A DNA stretch of 64,000 nt from Lateolabrax maculatus (lineage: Eukaryota > Chordata > Actinopteri > Acropomatiformes > Lateolabracidae). Below the pieces are notes generated by a model. The model saw nothing but the letters and a program-made list of their open reading frames with translations, had not been told where the DNA came from and searched no databases. The position numbers and the translations under genes are program-made. Numbering within the stretch: the first letter of the stretch is position 1; every line of letters begins with the position of its first letter. Below are positions 58,980 through 64,000 of this stretch, one piece after another. The stretch covers positions 15,165,001 to 15,229,000 of the forward strand of contig CM062219.1 in NCBI GenBank assembly GCA_031216445.1, given 5' to 3'.

Positions 58980-61900
58980 ATAGTGGTTGTGCTTGCAGAT
59001 TTTCACATCATACAAAACTGGACTGTTGGCCCTGGCCGACGTCTGTGCTCTCCGAGTGCCTTTTTAGTTTGCGTTTGTGTTCTCTCTCTGTCTGAGAATG
59101 TGTTCAAAATGTAACATCATCCAGAAAATCAGACAGGCACACAGGCAAAGGAAATCTGTCAGATGGTCAACTAGCCAACCCTCCATTCATCTGCCCAATT
59201 GTTAATTTAACACCACGACACCACATAGTGTACTGGAGCTGAGGAAAGTATTCAGAACTCACCACACTATAAACAACACTTATTAATTCCAAATTATTAC
59301 TGTGGAAAAAATGTGATATCTTAATAACTAAATTGAAAACTCCAGGAAATCCTGTGGTACTTATCATGCACTGCCAAAACTTAACTTGGACCAATAAATA
59401 TGAACTCATTCAAAACTTATTTGACTTTTTGTGAGTTTATACATATCGTTAAAGGGGGGTAGCTCTCTCCCTGACTAGTGATGGATGGTGCACTGTAGAG
59501 ACAAAAAGGAATTGAGGAGACACTGAATACAGTACTGTTTCACTTTTTTCCTTCCTAACTCTCTCTTCCTTTCTCTTCTTTTTGTCTGCTCCTTGGCGGC
59601 TTGAACAAACCAGAGAAGTTCTCGTTCATCTTTGAAGTTTGCCCAATCAGTCAGGGCTGCTGAGAATTACTAATATTCAACATAGCTGTACCAGAATAAA
59701 CTTTTTAAAGAGTTTTTATGTATGCTCAAACAATCTCCTCCGATTAAATCTCTTCTCATATGACTTTCCTACCTCCTCTCTTTAACTTCTCCTTCTCATA
59801 CTCAACTTACTGGCATACTCAACAAAAGAAGAAGAGCAAAACAGAGTATGAGCTCATTCTCGTGGCACACAAAATACGGGTATGTGGCAACAAAATACAT
59901 TAGATGCATTATATTGCAACATGTATTAAATGTATATAAAAAACAATGTTCGGTAAATAAGTTGACATATTTTCACTAAAATAGTAGTAAAGTAAGAACA
60001 ACAAACATATGATCATAAAATCTGACCTAAATACTTTTGCCAACAGTGAAAAGGTTAATAAGTCTCACAGCACAACAACAAAGTCAGCTTTGGCTGATGT
60101 TGCTGAATCAAGACCAACAACAGAATAAATCTGGTTTATTTCCAGTTGTTGTGTATATGAGTATTATGCTCAGGCATGCAATTTCAAAATAACTATAAGA
60201 CACAGAAAAATGCATGGGTTAAAAAATGTTGCACAAAGACTATGGGAGAGTATTGACTAGAAAATTACTACTATGCCATGTGACACCATTATTTATGTAG
60301 TGCTGTAGTGCTTTGATATTCATCAGCAGCAGAGTTTTAGATTCAGAATTACTGCTTCTGGGATATCAGGGCAGCTTACTATTGTGGTTAGAAAGACTAT
60401 CCTTCAAGTTGATAACTCGCATCAAACCCCTGAGTTGGCAAGTGTCTGCCCTGCTGTGCTGCTGATAGATACACACAGTGTGTCACTGTAAATCAGATAT
60501 ACAGTGAGTGAGTCATATTTTGGCCTTCAAGAGTGCTGTCAAGAGAAAACTATGTTTGGTAACAGTGGAGGCCTGAGAGAAGAGCTGGCCTCCCAAGTCG
60601 GAGAGGTCTGATGAGTTGACCACACTACTATACTGTATAATGCAGTCCTGTGGTTAAGTATATGTGATTTGGCGTTGATGGGTTCCCTTGTTAGTTTGCT
60701 AATTTTACAAGCATGCACTAATACAAGCATATATAAATTAAATACTTTAATAAATTGGAATCATACCAATTAGTTTTATGAAGTTATAATTCAAAGCTGA
60801 AATGCCATATGGCTAGAAAGGGTTAGAATGGATTGATCGAGGAAAAAAGAAAAATATAAACATAAAACAAAGTTGAGATAAAAGATTTATTTTAGAGAAC
60901 TGCCAAGGAAACATAACACATGCAGAACATTCACCAAGTACACACAAGATTTGTACACTCTATATTCACGCACAAACACACACACACACACACACTGGCA
61001 GTATGAAAATCCTTTATGGAAGCAAACGCATCAATAGGAAAAGGAAATATTAAAAATCAAGAGAACTGCATTCCTGCAAGTCTTACATATAAATGTTTAG
61101 ACAGTAAGGCATGTGGGCCTTGATCATATAGGAAACACACTGGAATACAACTGTGTGTTTTTTGACTGAGTTGTTGATTGCCATGTATTCAGTTTGAAAT
61201 TAAAAGACATGGTTTGACCAATCAGAGGTCAGCCTGGGCCTGTTTTTGATAACCATTTTAGAAATAAGAGAACGTTGCCATGACTGAACATCATGTACAG
61301 TATTTACGCTGAAAAAAGCCTCTGTGTCTCTTACAAATATACACAGACACACACGCACAGAGATTTAAAAAACACAAAAAACTGTGAATAGCTCTAGAAT
61401 ATTCCCAGCGAGGGAGATGATATAATGAGGAAGATGAAAGATAGAAGACGAAGAAAATAAAAGAATAATCCCGGCTCACTCATTTACATTCTTTTACTGT
61501 CTTTACTGTGCAGTTCAATTCAACTCGGCACAAAAGTCTACGCTCTGGTGGAGTCGTTCTCATCACAAATAAAACAACATTTGGCAAAACCAAAAGCCTG
61601 GAACAGCAAGCTGGAGGAAGCAAATATGTTTCTCCGCAGCAATACATCTGCACATCTGGCGGGAAGTCAAACTTTTTAATGTGTGTGTGTCCTTGGTTAT
61701 AGATTAGTCTATTCCTGTTTTTGTGAGATGAAAGTCAGTTTATTTCTGGAAGCGGAAAGCGCATTCCCATACATGAGATGAGTCAACTTGTGTTTGTATT
61801 TGTAACGCTAAATATTGTAACACAGATTGAGAGAGCTGGTGTGCGAAGATAAAAATCTAAGCCTGTTTTGTTTCTGAATTTACAATGTTATTTGCAGATG

Positions 61901-62965
61901 CGCTTAGCCAGAAAAAATATTCAAAAAACAACTCATACGTGAAAACGTTTTGTTTTCAGATGTCCAACTTTACAATGTCCTGTTAACAAGCTGACTTTTT
62001 AGCTTTGTTATGAAAAATATAAATCCAATACTGCTGTGCACCAAAAAATAATGGTATGAATGGACTCACAGATCAACTTGAAATACATCATTAGATGAAG
62101 TGGGATTACATAGCTTCTATGTGTCAAAATATCAATGTACTTCATAAAAAAACTTTGTTTGTCAATTCAACTTCAGTTTCTCCCTGCTTCAGTTTCATCA
62201 TCTTTTGGATAAACAATCTGGCTATGCATACAGTAAGCAACATGTTTTACACCTGAGACAACTTCTCTCACTTTAACTGACTGGTATTCTGTAAAATCAA
62301 ATTCAGTCTACATGTACGGTCAGCGTTATGTCATTGGAAAAAAAAATGACCTGAGAATGCATTTGATGTTTCACAGCAGATTAGTATGGTTATTTTCCTC
62401 TGAATTACTAACCTCAACAAACAGCACTTTTCCATTTTCAATCATGCGTTAGAGTAAACTTTTTAAGGGCTGCAAAATAGGCTTCATGATGTATGCTGCA
62501 TATCAATAAGCTTTTATGGAAAACAGTGAGCATAATGACATATATTAAAACTATTGCAGGTACACATTATAGTATTTTAATGGCCATTAAAGCAGGCAGA
62601 GTTGTGCTACCGGATGCAGGCTTACTAAGTGTTCAAGCTCTGGACCCATAATCCAAATGCAACTCTATGGGTCTTATTTACTAAGTCAAGTGTTTTCAGT
62701 TTAGTGGAGTATTTACTACCACTGATGTTGTAACTGAGCACAGATGCAGTTAAGGGAATTTAAATGCACTGCTGCCTGATACTGGGCCAATACTGAGACA
62801 CATCAGCATCTAAGCACAAAAGAAAGTGATAGTTCTCTGCACTTTTTCTGCTATGATATAAATAGTATTTTTCTATTCCTCACTTTCACAAAATAATAAT
62901 TATATTTGCAGATTCGAAGTTGTATAGCAATAGTGTCGAAGGGGGTGTTGCTCAGTGCTGCTTTA
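58980..62965. other. Non-coding, A+T-rich, no recognisable element
   Basis: An imperfect CA array lies at 60969-60995 and short CA runs near 61341-61360. All ORFs are short and without motifs. Confidence 0.5.
60969..60995. repeat. (CA)n microsatellite
   Basis: CA array with one AA interruption. Confidence 0.9.
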
Positions 62966-62973
62966 GCATATAT

Positions 62974-62997
62974 ATACCTATATATATATATAGGTAT
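62974..62997. repeat. 24-bp perfect palindrome with (TA)n core
   Basis: ATACCT, a TA-repeat core and AGGTAT form a perfect 24-base palindrome. TA-rich palindromes often extrude as cruciforms. The flanking ATATAT adds to the low-melting patch. Confidence 0.8.
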
Positions 62998-62999
62998 TA

Positions 63000-64000
63000 T
63001 ATTATTGTATAATGTGAAGGCATTAATTCAGTATTTGTTAACACTTAAATACCAATACACAGCTGTTCGCCTGCTGCAGTTTGGGTGCTTCAGTCCTTCC
63101 TGTTAGAAATTTGTGCTGTTGAATAAGTGTAAAGTTACTCTAACTAGTGCACACAAATTTCTACATTTTATGACCCTGAATTACTAATTTGTGTTCTGTA
63201 AAAATAAATATCCATGACACTTGATGTTCTTTATTTTTGGCTCAGTTAGACTTGAGTTGCTTGTCCTGCCATCATCTCGACACACACACACTCACAAAAG
63301 ATGTTGAGTCAATGTTGCACTACTGCAGTCAGGGGCGACTAATTTACTCCCTTACTTTTTTACTACATGGTATTTGTGTATGGTTACAATCATTAATGTG
63401 TGTTTGTGCATGCTTTTTTCATAATTGTTATCGAGTCCTTCTCTAGTCTTCTAGCCTCTGCATCATGTGTCTGTGTGTGTGTGTGTGTGTGTGTGTTTGT
63501 GTTTTATCTAAATTACTGCACTGGGAGCTGTTCCTATGCACTATTGCTCCGGCCTAATTTTTTCTCAGCTTTTCCCGGGTGTGCACGTGTTTGTAGTTTG
63601 ACTTTTTTGTCAATGATGAGAGCAGGGGGATTAGAACTCATAATAGAGTAATAAAGGCTTATGGCTCTCTAGTTTAAGGTAATGTCATTTTTATGACTCT
63701 AACAAAGACAAAGACATAGAAAGATGGGTCCCAAAGACAGATTTTCATTTTGTGGCCAACTTGACCAAACTTAGGAAAATGAGCAAAAAACATCAGTAAA
63801 TTACAAACCTGTAATTACGATTGATTGAGTAAGCTCCTAACAAAAGTCATGTGGGACAGTTTCCAGTACAGGTATTTAGCTAAATCTTAAATTAAAACAA
63901 TTGGGATAGTAGCATAGCATCCTTAGAGCAGGAACAGACCAAAACTGTTGAGGTCAACCCCTCCTACACTTAGCACCTGTGGGCAGGTCTTGCCATTTAC
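63000..64000. other. Non-coding apart from a TG array
   Basis: No coding signal; the TG array is listed separately. Confidence 0.55.
63466..63503. repeat. (TG)n microsatellite
   Basis: TG array of about 13 uninterrupted units with short imperfect flanks. Confidence 0.9.

Overview
The window looks like an intergenic stretch of a teleost fish nuclear genome. It is A+T-rich, open reading frames are short and scattered, and there is no operon-like layout, ribosome-binding site or prokaryotic gene. It is dense in CA/TG dinucleotide microsatellites and CT/GA tracts. It also holds pieces of repeats I know from fish genomes: a PIF/Harbinger transposase relic, hAT-type ends, a LINE 3' tail ending in a short AT-rich tandem repeat, two solo LTRs, and the 'gtcctcac...ttagggtt' type repeat beside CA arrays. 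The fish assignment is inference from these repeat types; no database search was possible.

I found no intact protein-coding gene. Almost all apparent ORFs are chance frames or frames through low-complexity sequence. Two stretches have real protein-like signal. One is a Harbinger-type transposase relic at 22971-23425, broken by at least four frame changes. The other is a 146-base candidate exon at 38546-38691, with a good acceptor, a GTGAGT donor and exon-like codon use but no recognised family.

Layout: 1-9 kb is non-coding with microsatellites, a perfect 13-bp hairpin (245-276), a LINE tail (8185-8362) and candidate conserved non-coding blocks (about 4140-4260 and 7270-7480). 10-23 kb holds the best candidate regulatory blocks, including one with a ~136-bp internal tandem duplication (10287-10530), others at 15520-15960 and 21165-21445, a long polypurine tract (17690-17935) and the Harbinger relic. 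24-34 kb holds a hAT-end relic, a foldback and a CT-rich minisatellite. 34-40 kb holds two copies of one ~560-bp solo LTR, each with its own 5-bp target-site duplication, with the candidate exon between them. 40-53 kb is microsatellites and relics of widespread fish repeats. 52-59 kb is the densest repeat nest: an inverted pair of one unclassified repeat, two copies of another, a 1.25-kb non-autonomous hAT-like element and a CA/GA compound microsatellite. 59-64 kb is mostly featureless.

The unique blocks rich in TAATTA-, octamer- and E-box-like sites in a gene-poor stretch suggest a gene desert that could carry regulatory elements of a developmental gene outside the window. That is inference; alignment to other vertebrate genomes would decide it. 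I saw no evidence of an undescribed protein system.
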